From Paenibacillus sp. Soil766 (GTDB lineage: Bacteria > Bacillota > Bacilli > Paenibacillales > NBRC-103111): a stretch of 64,000 nucleotides of DNA. Both the position numbers and the translations under genes were made by a program. Where the stretch lies: NCBI RefSeq assembly GCF_001428105.1, contig NZ_LMSJ01000009.1:95549-159548 (forward strand), written 5' to 3'. The notes below the pieces were generated by a model, which worked only from the letters and a program-made list of their open reading frames with translations, was not told the origin of the DNA and searched no databases. Within the stretch, counting starts at the first letter, position 1; each line of letters begins with the position of its first letter. Shown piece by piece: positions 43,441 to 54,000 of the stretch.

Positions 43441-45036
43441 TTGAAGCCCCGTTTAACCATGATTCTGATTGTATTGACCGTATTAACCTTAGTAACTGCT
43501 TGTACGAAACAAAAGCCTCAGCCAGTAACTGAATCGGCAAAGAAGGAGATTGTTCTCGCCATCGGGGGTGAGCCGGAGGCAGGATTTGATCCGACAACGG
43601 GATGGGGGCGTTACGGTTCTCCCTTATTTCAAAGCACCTTGCTTAAACGAGACAAAGATTTGAATATTGTCAATGATTTGGCTACAGGGTATGAGGTAAG
43701 TCAGGATGGCATGATTTGGACAGTGAAGGTACGTAAAGACGCCAAGTTCAGCGATGGAAAACCACTTACTGCTGCAGATGTGCAATATACCTACCAAGCC
43801 GCTTCAGCTAGCGGTTCGTCCATCGATCTGAGTAACGTGAAGAGTGTAGAAGTCTCCGATGAAACAACAGTAAAGTTTACGCTCAAAGAACCTCAATCCA
43901 CCTTTTCACAAATGCTTGTGTCAACTGGAATTGTGCCCAAGCATGCGCATGGGAAAGACTATGCCCTTAAACCGATTGGCTCGGGACCATACAAAATGGT
44001 TCAGTGGGATAAAGGTCAGCAATTGATCGTAGAAGCCAATCAAGATTACTACGGGAACAAGCCATTTTTCCAGAAGATCACGTTTCTCTTCCTAGGTGAA
44101 GATGCTGCTTTCGCTGCTGCGAAGGCGGGAACGGTTGACATTGCAGCAATTCCTGCAGCATTCAGCAAGCAATCGGTAAGCGGTATGGAACTGAAAGCTG
44201 CCAGAACTGTCGACAATCGCGGCATTATGTTTCCTTATGTGAAATCTGGCGGCAAAACGAAAGAAGGCTATCCAATTGGTAATGACGTTACAGCCGATTC
44301 ATCTATTCGTAAGGCTATTAATATCGCCATAGACAGAAAAAGCTTAGTACAAGGTATTCTAGAAGGACATGGTACACCAGCTTATACACTGAACGACGGT
44401 CTGCCATGGTTCAACCAAGAGTCTGTTATCGCTGATGCAGACTTGAGTGCCGCGAAGAAACTCCTTGCCGATAATGGATGGAAAGATACAGATACCGATG
44501 GCATTGTTGAAAAAGGGGCATTAAAGGCAGCCTTTAATCTGCTTTACCCATCAAGTGATGTTACACGTCAATCACTTGCCATTGCTGCAGCGGATATGTT
44601 GAAACCTTTAGGTATTGGGGTTAAAGCTGAAGGAAAAAGTTGGGACGACATTGAGAAACAAATGCATGCGAATCCAGTTCTTCTTGGCTGGGGCAGCCAT
44701 GATCCGCTCGAAATTTATAATGTATACAGTAATAAATTTGGTGGAGTAGAATATTACAATCCTGGATATTACAACAATCCGAAAGTCGAAAACTACATGA
44801 CACAAGCCTTGCGTGCAACGAATGAGAAGGATGCTTGGGCATTTTGGAAAAAGGCACAATGGGATGGTGAAACAGGGTTAAGCGGCAAAGGTGATGCGCC
44901 ATGGGCGTGGTTGGTCAATCTAGATCATCTTTATTTGGTTAAAACTGGTCTCAATATTGGTAAGCAGAAAATTCATCCGCATGGACATGGTTGGCCAGTA
45001 ACCGATAACATTGAGGAATGGCAATGGAACTCTTAA
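43441..45036 (+). CDS. ABC transporter substrate-binding lipoprotein, family 5 (NikA/OppA type)
   Basis: A 531-residue solute-binding protein. The N-terminal signal ends with lipobox LVTAC (Cys near residue 21). The family-5 signature occurs as WTVKVRKDAKFSDGKPLTAADVQYT (residues ~98-122), with PIGSGPYKMVQW near 178. The TTG at 43441 is 8 bases after AAAAGGAG; a GTG at 43432 overlaps that site. Family 5 proteins bind peptides or nickel-chelates. The NikR-like operator and the five-gene order suggest nickel or a metallophore complex. It overlaps the permease gene. Confidence 0.85.
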   Translation: MKPRLTMILIVLTVLTLVTACTKQKPQPVTESAKKEIVLAIGGEPEAGFDPTTGWGRYGSPLFQSTLLKRDKDLNIVNDLATGYEVSQDGMIWTVKVRKDAKFSDGKPLTAADVQYTYQAASASGSSIDLSNVKSVEVSDETTVKFTLKEPQSTFSQMLVSTGIVPKHAHGKDYALKPIGSGPYKMVQWDKGQQLIVEANQDYYGNKPFFQKITFLFLGEDAAFAAAKAGTVDIAAIPAAFSKQSVSGMELKAARTVDNRGIMFPYVKSGGKTKEGYPIGNDVTADSSIRKAINIAIDRKSLVQGILEGHGTPAYTLNDGLPWFNQESVIADADLSAAKKLLADNGWKDTDTDGIVEKGALKAAFNLLYPSSDVTRQSLAIAAADMLKPLGIGVKAEGKSWDDIEKQMHANPVLLGWGSHDPLEIYNVYSNKFGGVEYYNPGYYNNPKVENYMTQALRATNEKDAWAFWKKAQWDGETGLSGKGDAPWAWLVNLDHLYLVKTGLNIGKQKIHPHGHGWPVTDNIEEWQWNS

Positions 45037-46016
45037 AACTCTTTTCATTTATCCTTCGTAAAGGACTAGGATTACTACTGCTGCTGTTTGCTGTGAGCGC
45101 CATTTCATTTATGCTTGTTCACTTATCTCCAATTGATCCCGTTCAAGCTTATGTAGGCGCGGACATGATGAGGGTTAGTCCCGAACAGCGTGAAGCCATC
45201 GTACAATATTGGGGGTTAAATGATCCGCCACTCCTACGATACTGGTATTGGTTGAGCGCTCTAGTAAGTGGTGATTTAGGTACATCTATGATTTACCGTC
45301 GACCTGTGCTGGAGGTGATCAGTGAACGTTTCGCTGCATCTCTTGCGCTTATGGGGGCTGCTTGGCTGTTATCCGGACTCATCGGATTCGTCTCAGGCGT
45401 CTTGGCGGCAATGAATCGAAATACGTGGATTGATAAAAGTATCCGATGGTACTGCTATACGCTTTCTTCAACTCCAACTTTCTGGGTCGGCTTGCTATTC
45501 ATGCTTGTATTCGCGGTATGGCTAGGTATCTTACCCGTAGGACTTTCTGTACCTGCTGGTACCACTTCAGATCAGGTAGAATTCATCGATCGAATCCGAC
45601 ATATGATTCTACCCGTGCTAACGCTTAGTGTCACAGGGATCGCAGCCATTTCCCTGCATACGAGGGAAAAGTTACTCGAAGTGACGTATAAAGAATACTG
45701 GTTGTTTGCAAGAGCTCGCGGTGAGCGAGGATTCACCATTTTTTGGAGGCACGGCCTGAGGAATGTGGCTTTGCCAGCTATTACACTGCAATTCGCGTCA
45801 TTCAGTGAACTGTTCGGTGGAGCTGTACTAGCTGAACAAGTATTTTCTTATCCCGGTTTGGGACAGGCGGCAGTAGAAGCTGGACTTCGCGGTGACATCC
45901 CCTTGTTAATGGGCGTTGTGTTATTTAGTGCCCTATTCGTGTACTGTGGAAATGCGATGGCTGATCTCAGTTATCGATTTATTGATCCGAGGATGAAGGA
46001 GGGAAGTCGTTCATGA
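45024..46016 (+). CDS. ABC transporter permease (NikB/DppB type)
   Basis: A 330-residue inner-membrane permease with six helices. PIDPVQAYVGADMMRVSPEQRE near residues 33-54 is typical of the DppB/NikB family. The EAA loop ARARGERGFTIFWRHGLRNVALP is near 226-248. GAGGA lies 6 bases before ATG 45024; an ATG at 45018 abuts it. It overlaps the substrate-binding gene by 13 bases and the next permease by 4. Confidence 0.88.
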   Translation: MELLKLFSFILRKGLGLLLLLFAVSAISFMLVHLSPIDPVQAYVGADMMRVSPEQREAIVQYWGLNDPPLLRYWYWLSALVSGDLGTSMIYRRPVLEVISERFAASLALMGAAWLLSGLIGFVSGVLAAMNRNTWIDKSIRWYCYTLSSTPTFWVGLLFMLVFAVWLGILPVGLSVPAGTTSDQVEFIDRIRHMILPVLTLSVTGIAAISLHTREKLLEVTYKEYWLFARARGERGFTIFWRHGLRNVALPAITLQFASFSELFGGAVLAEQVFSYPGLGQAAVEAGLRGDIPLLMGVVLFSALFVYCGNAMADLSYRFIDPRMKEGSRS

Positions 46017-46870
46017 AGCAACTTTTGGGTGTCGGAATGGTGCTTCCCAAGATTCATTCTCGATTGAAAATATGGATTTCAACCATGATTGCATTGTTCG
46101 TATTGCTAACTTTGATCGCGATGTCCATGTGGCTTGATGACTCGGGTTTAGCTACCAATTTGACACAGCGTAATGTAGAGCCATCAACCCTGCATCCATT
46201 TGGGACAGACTGGCTAGGCAGGGATATGTTTACCCGTACAATGAAAGGATTACTACTTAGTCTGAAAGTAGGGCTTACTGCTGGTATTTCAAGTGTTGTG
46301 ATTGCCAGTATAATGGGACTTACAGCTGCAGTCATGGGTCGTATGGTGAATCGTTTCATTAACTGGTTAACAGATCTATTTCTAAGTGTGCCTCATTTAG
46401 TCACACTGCTCTTGATTTCATTTGTGCTAGGTGGAGGCGCCAAAGGTATTATTATTGGGGTCGCGTTGACGCATTGGCCAAGCCTGTCGAGAGTTATTCG
46501 CGCAGAGGTTATGCAGATTCAAACGGCACCTTATGTTGTTATCTCACGTAATTTCGGTAAATCCCGTTGGTGGATCGCAACTAGGCATATCATTCCTCAC
46601 CTGGTTCCACAACTATTGGTGGGAATCATTCTAGTCGTTCCACATGCTATCCTACATGAAGCCTCAATTACCTTTATTGGAATGGGTCTATCGCCGCATG
46701 AGCCTGCAATTGGTATCATTTTGTCTGAATCCATGCGCTATCTATCTTCAGGTCTGTGGTGGTTAGCCTTGCTCCCTGGATTGTGCTTGTTAGTATTGGT
46801 ACGGACTTTTGCTATGTTAGGCGAAAACTTAAAACAGGTCGTGAATCCACAATATACTCATGATAAATAA
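46013..46870 (+). CDS. ABC transporter permease (NikC/DppC type)
   Basis: A 285-residue permease with an N-terminal helix, the periplasmic segment HPFGTDWLGRDMFTRTMKG (residues ~59-77, a DppC/NikC hallmark) and five more helices. The EAA loop region is ISRNFGKSRWWIATRHIIPH (~178-197). AAGGAGGGAAG precedes ATG 46013 and the start overlaps the upstream stop (ATGA). It pairs with the preceding permease to form the channel. Confidence 0.88.
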   Translation: MKQLLGVGMVLPKIHSRLKIWISTMIALFVLLTLIAMSMWLDDSGLATNLTQRNVEPSTLHPFGTDWLGRDMFTRTMKGLLLSLKVGLTAGISSVVIASIMGLTAAVMGRMVNRFINWLTDLFLSVPHLVTLLLISFVLGGGAKGIIIGVALTHWPSLSRVIRAEVMQIQTAPYVVISRNFGKSRWWIATRHIIPHLVPQLLVGIILVVPHAILHEASITFIGMGLSPHEPAIGIILSESMRYLSSGLWWLALLPGLCLLVLVRTFAMLGENLKQVVNPQYTHDK

Positions 46871-46901
46871 GGACAGAAATTGAAGTGAGAGGAGCTCGCT
46901 T

Positions 46902-47819
46902 ATGCTAGAAATTAGCAGGCTTACTATCCGGTTTAATCGGCTTGACCGCCGCATGCGGCAGGTGCATACAGAAACGGTCCATAATCTTCATCTATCCGTT
47001 GCAGCGCAAGAGATTCTAGCCGTTGTAGGCTCCAGTGGTTCTGGTAAAAGTCTACTCGCACATGCCATTTTAGGCATTCTCCCCAGTAATGCGCAAGTCA
47101 CGGGCAGCATTCAATTTAAGGGCGAAGAATTGACCCCGGATAGACAAAGACGTATACGAGGGAAAGAAATCGCCCTCATCCCACAATCAGTAGCGTATTT
47201 AAACCCTTTGATACGTGTTGGGGAGCAAGTACAGCAATCCGTTCGTCAGGGGGACCCGGTGGCACTTAGGCGGAAGGCTTTTAACAAGTATAACCTTGCA
47301 GATTATGTGGCAAAATGGTTTCCCTTCCAGCTATCCGGCGGGATGGCTCGTAAAATTCTTGTCTCGACTGCGACGGTAAGCGGAGCTAGACTGCTAATCG
47401 CCGATGAGCCGACGCCAGGGTTAGATACCCAAGCAATGACGGAGACATTGAGTCGTTTCCGTCAGTTAGCGGAGAGCGGCTGTGCAGTGATGTTAATCAC
47501 ACATGATATTGAGGCAGCTTTAACTGTCGCAGATCGAATTGCCGTCCTGTATGCGGGGACTGTTGTGGAAACTGCTCTTCGCAGCGACTTTACCGCAAAT
47601 GGGGAGAAATTACGTCATCCCTATACGAAGGCATTATGGAACGCACTTCCTAGTCAGCAATTTGCAGCCATTCCTGGCTCTCAACCGTTGCCGGATGCAT
47701 TACCTAAGGGGTGCGTATTTGCTCCGCGTTGTTTGTCTGCTACAAATGAATGTGTAGAATCTCCACCTGAGCCTCGCCCACTTAGGAACGGAGAAGTGAG
47801 GTGCTTGCATGCCACTTGA
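46902..47819 (+). CDS. ABC transporter ATP-binding protein (NikD/DppD type)
   Basis: A 305-residue ATPase. Walker A is GSSGSGKSLL (residues ~43-52), the Q-loop IPQSVAYLNPL, signature QLSGGMARKIL (~146), Walker B RLLIADEPTPGLD (~162) and H-loop LITHDIEA. The C-terminal oligopeptide/dipeptide extension with clustered Cys (PKGCVFAPRC...C...RC) is the iron-sulfur-like motif of this family. GAGAGGAG precedes ATG 46902. It overlaps the second ATPase gene by 11 bases. Confidence 0.88.
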   Translation: MLEISRLTIRFNRLDRRMRQVHTETVHNLHLSVAAQEILAVVGSSGSGKSLLAHAILGILPSNAQVTGSIQFKGEELTPDRQRRIRGKEIALIPQSVAYLNPLIRVGEQVQQSVRQGDPVALRRKAFNKYNLADYVAKWFPFQLSGGMARKILVSTATVSGARLLIADEPTPGLDTQAMTETLSRFRQLAESGCAVMLITHDIEAALTVADRIAVLYAGTVVETALRSDFTANGEKLRHPYTKALWNALPSQQFAAIPGSQPLPDALPKGCVFAPRCLSATNECVESPPEPRPLRNGEVRCLHAT

Positions 47820-48417
47820 GGGGGAAAACCTGAGTTTTCGATATACCAAAGAGGAATGGGTTTTGCGGCAAATACATATTAGTATGGAAGCTGGAGAGGT
47901 CGTTGGCCTTGTCGGTCCAAGTGGTTGCGGCAAATCTACGCTTGGGAAATTACTCGCGGGTCACCTTCAACCGACGGAAGGGCATGTTCATCTTGACGGT
48001 GTCCCGATTCCTCCTGGGATTCGAAACCCTGTGCAGCTAGTCCTACAGCATCCTGAACAAGCGGTGAACCCCAAGTGGAAGCTGCGGAGAACATTAGCGG
48101 AGTCAGGAAGAATTGACGATAATATGCTAGCCGAGCTAGCCATTGAGGATGAGTGGTTAAACCGTTACCCTAGCGAACTATCTGGCGGAGAACTGCAGAG
48201 AATCTGTGTGGCTAGGGCGCTCGGATCAGGCACTCGTTATTTGATTGCGGATGAAATGACCACCATGCTCGATGCCATTACACAAGCCCAAATTTGGCAG
48301 TCGGTACTGAGATGGGCTGAACGAAATCATTCAGGTGTACTGGTCATTAGTCACGAACACCAATTAGTGAACAGATTGTGTAGTAGAGTAGTGGAGTGGC
48401 AGAGTAGTGGAAATTAG
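47809..48417 (+). CDS. ABC transporter ATP-binding protein (NikE/DppF type), short
   Basis: A 202-residue ATPase. Walker A is GPSGCGKSTL (~36-45), Q-loop LVLQHPEQAVNP, signature ELSGGELQRIC (~123) and Walker B YLIADEMTTMLD (~144), where Glu-Met replaces the usual Glu-Pro. It lacks the C-terminal Cys-containing extension found in typical 260-330-residue DppF/NikE proteins but ends cleanly, with the core NBD complete. GTGAGGTG precedes ATG 47809. Confidence 0.87.
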   Translation: MPLEGENLSFRYTKEEWVLRQIHISMEAGEVVGLVGPSGCGKSTLGKLLAGHLQPTEGHVHLDGVPIPPGIRNPVQLVLQHPEQAVNPKWKLRRTLAESGRIDDNMLAELAIEDEWLNRYPSELSGGELQRICVARALGSGTRYLIADEMTTMLDAITQAQIWQSVLRWAERNHSGVLVISHEHQLVNRLCSRVVEWQSSGN

Positions 48418-48485
48418 TTATTATATGTAACAAAGTTATAATGGCTATCGCAGTTCTCCTTGCAGGAATATTCTTTAACGAAGAT

Positions 48486-48510
48486 AAGGCTGCCACGTGG
48501 CAGCCTTTTG
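48486..48510 (+). terminator. Terminator of the ABC importer operon
   Basis: AAGGCTGCCAC (48486-48496) and GTGGCAGCCTT (48497-48507) form a perfect palindrome followed by TT. Confidence 0.85.
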
Positions 48511-48673
48511 TGTTATTTGGCAGTTTAGTGCTAAAAAGAATTTCAAATGTTTATAGTAGATTTAAGACTACAATATGATAATATTTAAACATATTTATGT
48601 TATATACAACGCGAGCCATCATCTGGTTTTTAATGGCTAAATACGGAGAATAACACAAAGTGGGGGAAGGTTC

Positions 48674-49741
48674 ATGATCTCGAGAAGACAGTTTATCAAA
48701 AGATTACTTGCAACCGCGGTTGCATTAACTGGTGTAGGTGCACTGCTGAAACAATCGCTTAAGGGGCCTGAGACGAAAGTCGCGATAACGGATGCCTCAG
48801 AGGTGAAAGTAATCCCACAAGCATCTGCACAACCAGCTATGGCTGATTCCGAGACTAATCAATTATTGTTATCCTTTTTCCTTCTCAGCGATGTACATAT
48901 ATCCAACAATGGGACTACTACGATTATTGATAAGCTTCATTCCGCGTTGAAAGATATCACTCACTTTGATTCTCCAGTTGATACGATCGTGTTCGGAGGG
49001 GATATCACCGATGTAGGTCGTGATCAGGATTACAAGCTTTTTCGGAAAGTATTAAACAACTACAAACTGCCGCCGATATATGCGAATATGGGCAATCATG
49101 ATTATTACGATATTTGGATAAACAGTAAGGACGATTGGTCCGCAGAAACGGTACCCAACGGCAAAACCGATGCGATGTCACGTGAACGCTTCATGAAGTT
49201 TTTCGGCTACAAGGATAAGCCCTACAAGGATGTCTGGATGAATGATGTACATCTGATTATGATGTCCCAAGAGACCTATGTGGAGGAGAAGCCAGAGGTA
49301 GGAGAGGGGGCATGGTATTCGGATGAGCAGGTTGCATGGCTCGAGAATATTATGAAATCCCATGTGGATGGAAAGCCTGCTTTCGTCTTCATTCATCAGC
49401 CGCTCCCGGCGCTGGATATGGATGGGAAACCGCCTCAGTTGCTTAGAGCGAAGGAGTTTCGCGCAATTTTAGCGCCTTATAAGAATGTTTTTGTATTGTC
49501 TGGTCATACTCATCGTAACTTCGCAACGGAGAATCACTATAATACACAGAACACCTTTCACTGGTTCAATAATGCCTCAGTCGGCAAAACACGCAGTACA
49601 GACAATCCAAAAGCCGCGCAAGGTATGTATGTCCAGATCTACAATAACGAAGTGGTGGTACGTGGCCGTGAATTTTCCAATCAGACATGGATCGAATCAG
49701 CAAAGTATACCGTACCAATGGTTGATACTAATAAAGTGTAG
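48674..49741 (+). CDS. Tat-exported metallophosphoesterase
   Basis: A 355-residue calcineurin-like phosphoesterase. The N-terminus SRRQFIKRLLATAVALTGVG is a twin-arginine signal. The catalytic motifs are all present: LLSDVHIS (~72-79), VFGGDITDVG (~107-116), ANMGNHDYYD (~137-146), FVFIHQPLP (~237-245) and SGHTHRNF (~277-284). It would fold with its metals in the cytoplasm and act outside on an unknown phosphoester. The start ATG 48674 has GGGGGAAGG upstream. Confidence 0.88.
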   Translation: MISRRQFIKRLLATAVALTGVGALLKQSLKGPETKVAITDASEVKVIPQASAQPAMADSETNQLLLSFFLLSDVHISNNGTTTIIDKLHSALKDITHFDSPVDTIVFGGDITDVGRDQDYKLFRKVLNNYKLPPIYANMGNHDYYDIWINSKDDWSAETVPNGKTDAMSRERFMKFFGYKDKPYKDVWMNDVHLIMMSQETYVEEKPEVGEGAWYSDEQVAWLENIMKSHVDGKPAFVFIHQPLPALDMDGKPPQLLRAKEFRAILAPYKNVFVLSGHTHRNFATENHYNTQNTFHWFNNASVGKTRSTDNPKAAQGMYVQIYNNEVVVRGREFSNQTWIESAKYTVPMVDTNKV

Positions 49742-49758
49742 TGCAGGGGGCAATGTAG

Positions 49759-50691
49759 TTGGAAATCAATAGAATACTAGTGACCGGGCGTATGTATAAA
49801 GAGCTTGAAAAGCTTGCGTTACTGGACACGAAGAGGGAGTACCTGTTTCTTCCAGAGGAGGAGGTTCATTCGAATCACTTTGATTGGGCTGATGGATATG
49901 TCGCATTTAAACCGACAGAGACGTTTCATTTCGGTAACCTGCAGTGGGTGCATGCGCTTGGAGCCGGCGTGGACTCATTCTTATTTCATCGCGAATGGAA
50001 CATGGATGTCGTGTTGACGCGTACGGTCGGCAGTTTCGGACGGAAAATAGGAGAATATTGTTTAAGCTATATTCTTGCTGATATTCAACGTCATGATAAT
50101 TTCCAGCATGCTCAGGCCCATAGGCAATGGAAGCCGTCACAACAGAAGCTACTTCATCAATTGAGCATTGTCATTTTCGGAACGGGAACGATTGGCGAGG
50201 AAGTAGCGAGAATGCTTCGATCATTCGGGGTAACTGTCTACGGAATATCACGCAGCGGTGCAGAGAATTGTCATTTTAACAGTGTCCATCCGATTACTGA
50301 GGTGAACACAGTGTTACCAAATGCAGATTGGGTCATAAACACACTACCCTTAACACCTATCACGGAAGGTTTATTTGCAAAACAATTGTTTTCCTATGTG
50401 CAGGGAGCAGGTTTTATTAATGTTGGTAGGGGAAATTCGGTAGATGAGAATGCACTACTTGAAGCGATTGGATTTGGACAGGTACGTAGAGCTGTTCTTG
50501 ATGTTTTTAATGAGGAGCCTCTGCCCGTACATTCGCCGCTCTGGGCTCATCCGAACGTGATTGTTACTCCGCATATTTCGGCTGTGACTGGTGTGGATGA
50601 AGCGATTGACGGCTTGCTCGCTGTGCTTGGAGAAATGGACAATGGACAAGCACGAATTAGCCAGTCAGTGGATGTTCAACGAGGATATTAG
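49759..50691 (+). CDS. D-2-hydroxyacid dehydrogenase (GhrA-like)
   Basis: A 310-residue NAD(P)-dependent dehydrogenase. Rossmann motif IVIFGTGTIGEEVARML is near residues 137-153; the catalytic Arg is in INVGRGNSVDE, the Glu in FNEEPLP and the His in TPHISAVTG. The sequence resembles the glyoxylate/hydroxypyruvate reductase group. It starts with TTG 49759 after an AGGGGG site, only 17 bases after the phosphoesterase, so the two may share a transcript. It is not closely similar to the dehydrogenase at 8383. Confidence 0.87.
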   Translation: MEINRILVTGRMYKELEKLALLDTKREYLFLPEEEVHSNHFDWADGYVAFKPTETFHFGNLQWVHALGAGVDSFLFHREWNMDVVLTRTVGSFGRKIGEYCLSYILADIQRHDNFQHAQAHRQWKPSQQKLLHQLSIVIFGTGTIGEEVARMLRSFGVTVYGISRSGAENCHFNSVHPITEVNTVLPNADWVINTLPLTPITEGLFAKQLFSYVQGAGFINVGRGNSVDENALLEAIGFGQVRRAVLDVFNEEPLPVHSPLWAHPNVIVTPHISAVTGVDEAIDGLLAVLGEMDNGQARISQSVDVQRGY

Positions 50692-51010
50692 CTCCATAGC
50701 GTATAGTATCCTTTCACATCAATTAGCCGCTTTTCATGCATACAACATTTCGATAGAGTCCAATTAGGGCTCTTTTTGGCGTTGCGGAGTAAAGAATTTC
50801 TGAATTAACTAGGTTGTGCAAGCCTTTGAGACAAGCAACTAAAGGTTACTTGAGTCTGTTGTGATCATGACGAGTAAACGCGGTACTTATGACTTGTCAT
50901 GGATAGAATGATGACGAGTCAGTGGGAATTTTATGTAATTAGTCTCTACTCCGAGCCTAGTAGCAACTTCATAATGAAGGGAGATGTGATACAAGGTCAG
51001 GAGGTTTCAA
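50692..51010. other. Intergenic region with one terminator before the giant RHS gene
   Basis: AGAGTCC (50755-50761) and GGGCTCT (50767-50773) form a hairpin with one wobble followed by TTTT, ending the dehydrogenase transcript. The rest holds no recognisable gene. The ribosome site AGGAGG for the next gene is at 50998-51003. Confidence 0.7.
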
Positions 51011-54000
51011 ATGAGAATGCGCAAGTGGTATCGAAATTGGGCGATCATGCTCAGCTTGCTTGTAATGATTCAAACCGCCTTACCTATCATGGTGAGCGCT
51101 GAAATGGGAGATGAGGTGCTGCAGACAGCATCAACATCAGCATCTCCACCCTCAACTTCTGCTGCTACCCCACCTATTGCAGAAGATGATGCTCTACCTA
51201 TTTGGGCCAAAGATGAGATTGAGGAACTCCTTATGAAAGGAATTGTGGATAACCATTCACTCAGCGGTACCTTCCAACCGAGTACATCGTTAACACGAGC
51301 GGATGCTGCGGTTTGGCTCTTGCATGTCGCCGAATTGAGTAATATGAATACTACAGCCAAGAATGAAAACCCAATTTTCAAGGACATTGATGAGCAGCTG
51401 CATCGCAATGAAATTGCAAAGGCAGCCAGATTCGGACTCATCGAGGGCTATGAGGATGGTACATTCCGCCCTGAAGCGTCGATCTCCCGGATTGAAATAG
51501 CTGTCATGATTCAGCGCGTGCTGAAGTTGGATATGTCTCATTCATCCGCTTTTGCAGACCAATCCAATATCCCTGATTGGGCTGAGCTTGCCGTTGGAGC
51601 AATGAGTAAGGCAGCCATCGTTAGGGGGTATGAAGACCATACCTTTCGTCCTTACAATCAGGTAACGAGAGCTGAAGCGGCCGTCATTCTGCATCGCGCA
51701 TGGAAATTGTCAGCTATTAAACAAGAAGGCGTATTGATGCTGTCGATAAAAGCAACCGACGGTCGGCCACTTCCAGGTGCCAATGTGCAGATTCATGCCA
51801 AGGGCAAGCGAGCCATTCTAGCGGCCGGAACGACGAACACTTCTGGCCTATATGAAGTCAAGCTACCCTTCGGAACATACGATGTCAACGCTGCTAACGA
51901 TCGTGGAGCCGTAGCGTATCAAGTTGTGGAGCTAAGCAAGCAAAGCCAAAGCGTTAATGTGCAAACCGTTCAGGCTGCAAGCCTTTCGGGTAAAGTAGTG
52001 GGGGAAAACGCTGAACCTCTACAAGGGGTTATCGTGTCATTCACAACGAACCCTACTTTCTTCGCAGTGTCCGGTACAGATGGGACATTCAAAGCTTACG
52101 TACTACCAGACCACACATACCAGTTATCTTTGCTAATATTGGAAAACTGGAAAGCATACACGGATCAAGCAGGAATACCGGATTCCATTCTAACAAATGG
52201 TGCACTCCAGGACATCCTGAAGGTTCTGGATGAGAGCGAGAAACATACATGTTCTTGTCAGCTCGTTAATGTACAGCAAGAGGTAAGTGCGCCAGGGCCT
52301 GGCCAACTGGCTGAGATTGGCCGATTATCTGCGCTTGACGGAACTGTTAGTCCAGCAGGTGTCTATTCAGGTGGGAGCCCAGGAAGTGGAGGCGTCTCAC
52401 AGGGTGGTGGTTCAACCGATGTGACGGCACCTGCCATCCCAACCGGCTTACAAGCAGAGCGGGCAAATCAGCAGGCTGCGCTGAGTTGGACTGCGAATTC
52501 GGAAGCCGATCTGGCAGGCTATAAGGTTTATGTCTCCTTAGATGCCGGAATAACGTGGTCACTTGCAGCCGATGCGATACTTACGGCTTCTTATACGGCT
52601 ACAGGATTAGTGAACGGTACTGTGTATACCTTTGCTGTAACGGCATATGATCAAACTGGCCATGAGTCGTCTAAATCAATGCCGCTAACCGTGCAACTCA
52701 GCCTGCAGAATCCATCAACGCCAGCTGGTTTTGAGGGCACGGTTGGCGATAGTGAAGTTTACTTAACCTGGCTGCCGAATACCGATACGGTTACAGAAGG
52801 CTATAAAATCGTAATCACATCGGCTGAAGATGAAGGAGCATCCTATCACGAAGAGTGGGATGCCGAGAACAATACGACTCTGACTTGGGGTGGAATAACT
52901 AATGGTCAGCCCTATCAATTTAAGCTGACAGCTTATAGTCAAGACGGTCAAGAATCGGAAGCCACATTTCTTGAACTGACCCCAGGAAGAGAGGTAACAC
53001 CTGATACGACGGCTCCTGCTGTACCAGCAGGTTTTGCTGGTACGACTAGCGGAGATCGCGTGTCCGTGGTTTGGCAGACGAATGACGAAAGCGATCTTGC
53101 CGGATATAATCTTTATGTTTCATCTGACGATGGAAGTAACTGGATACTTGAGGGTCAAATTTATCCTTATCTATCTTCGTATACATTTACGAACTTAAGT
53201 TACGAAGTAACATACAGCTTCGCTATTTCCGCTTATGATGCTAGCGGCAATGAGTCGGAGAAATCCGCTGTCATCTCCCTTACACCACATGAGGAGCTTG
53301 ACACGGAATTTCCTGCTCCGCCAATGGGGCTTGCAGCATCCACCGGAGATACGAAAATTCAGCTGACATGGTCACCGAACAGTGAAGAAGATCTGGCGGG
53401 CTACATGCTTTATATATCTGAGGACGGCGCAGTAACATGGCGCAGCGGCATCTCAACAGGTTATGCAACCACATATCAAGCGACAGGCTTAACCAACCGC
53501 AAGGTGTATACTTTTGCCGTAACAGCACTCGACTATGCCGGCAACGAATCGGCCAAATCCGCATTTGTGACGGCATCGCCGATCAGCGCTGATCAAACAG
53601 CACCTTCTGTACCAGTCGGTCTGAACGGCAACGCAGTCGACGGAAGTTCATCACTCATCTGGCAAGCGAACAGTGAGAACGATTTAGCGGGTTACAGGAT
53701 ATATTCGTCAACGGATAACGGAGCCACTTGGCACTTGAAAGGCGATGCCAAGAAGTTGACGGTCTTTACTGCCTCTGGCTTAACGGACGGAACGTCTTAC
53801 AACTTCACCGTTTCCGCTTACGATAGCAATGGCAATGAATCGGCCAAATCGGCAGCTATTAATCTTACTCCGATGAAGCAAGACATCCCGGAGGATCCTG
53901 CTACTGCTGCCCCTGACATTCCGCTGACGAGCATACCTTCTTTCGATGAGCAAATTCAATTCCTGTATACGGGCAGTAATGCCGTGCAGGCAGGGGTTAT

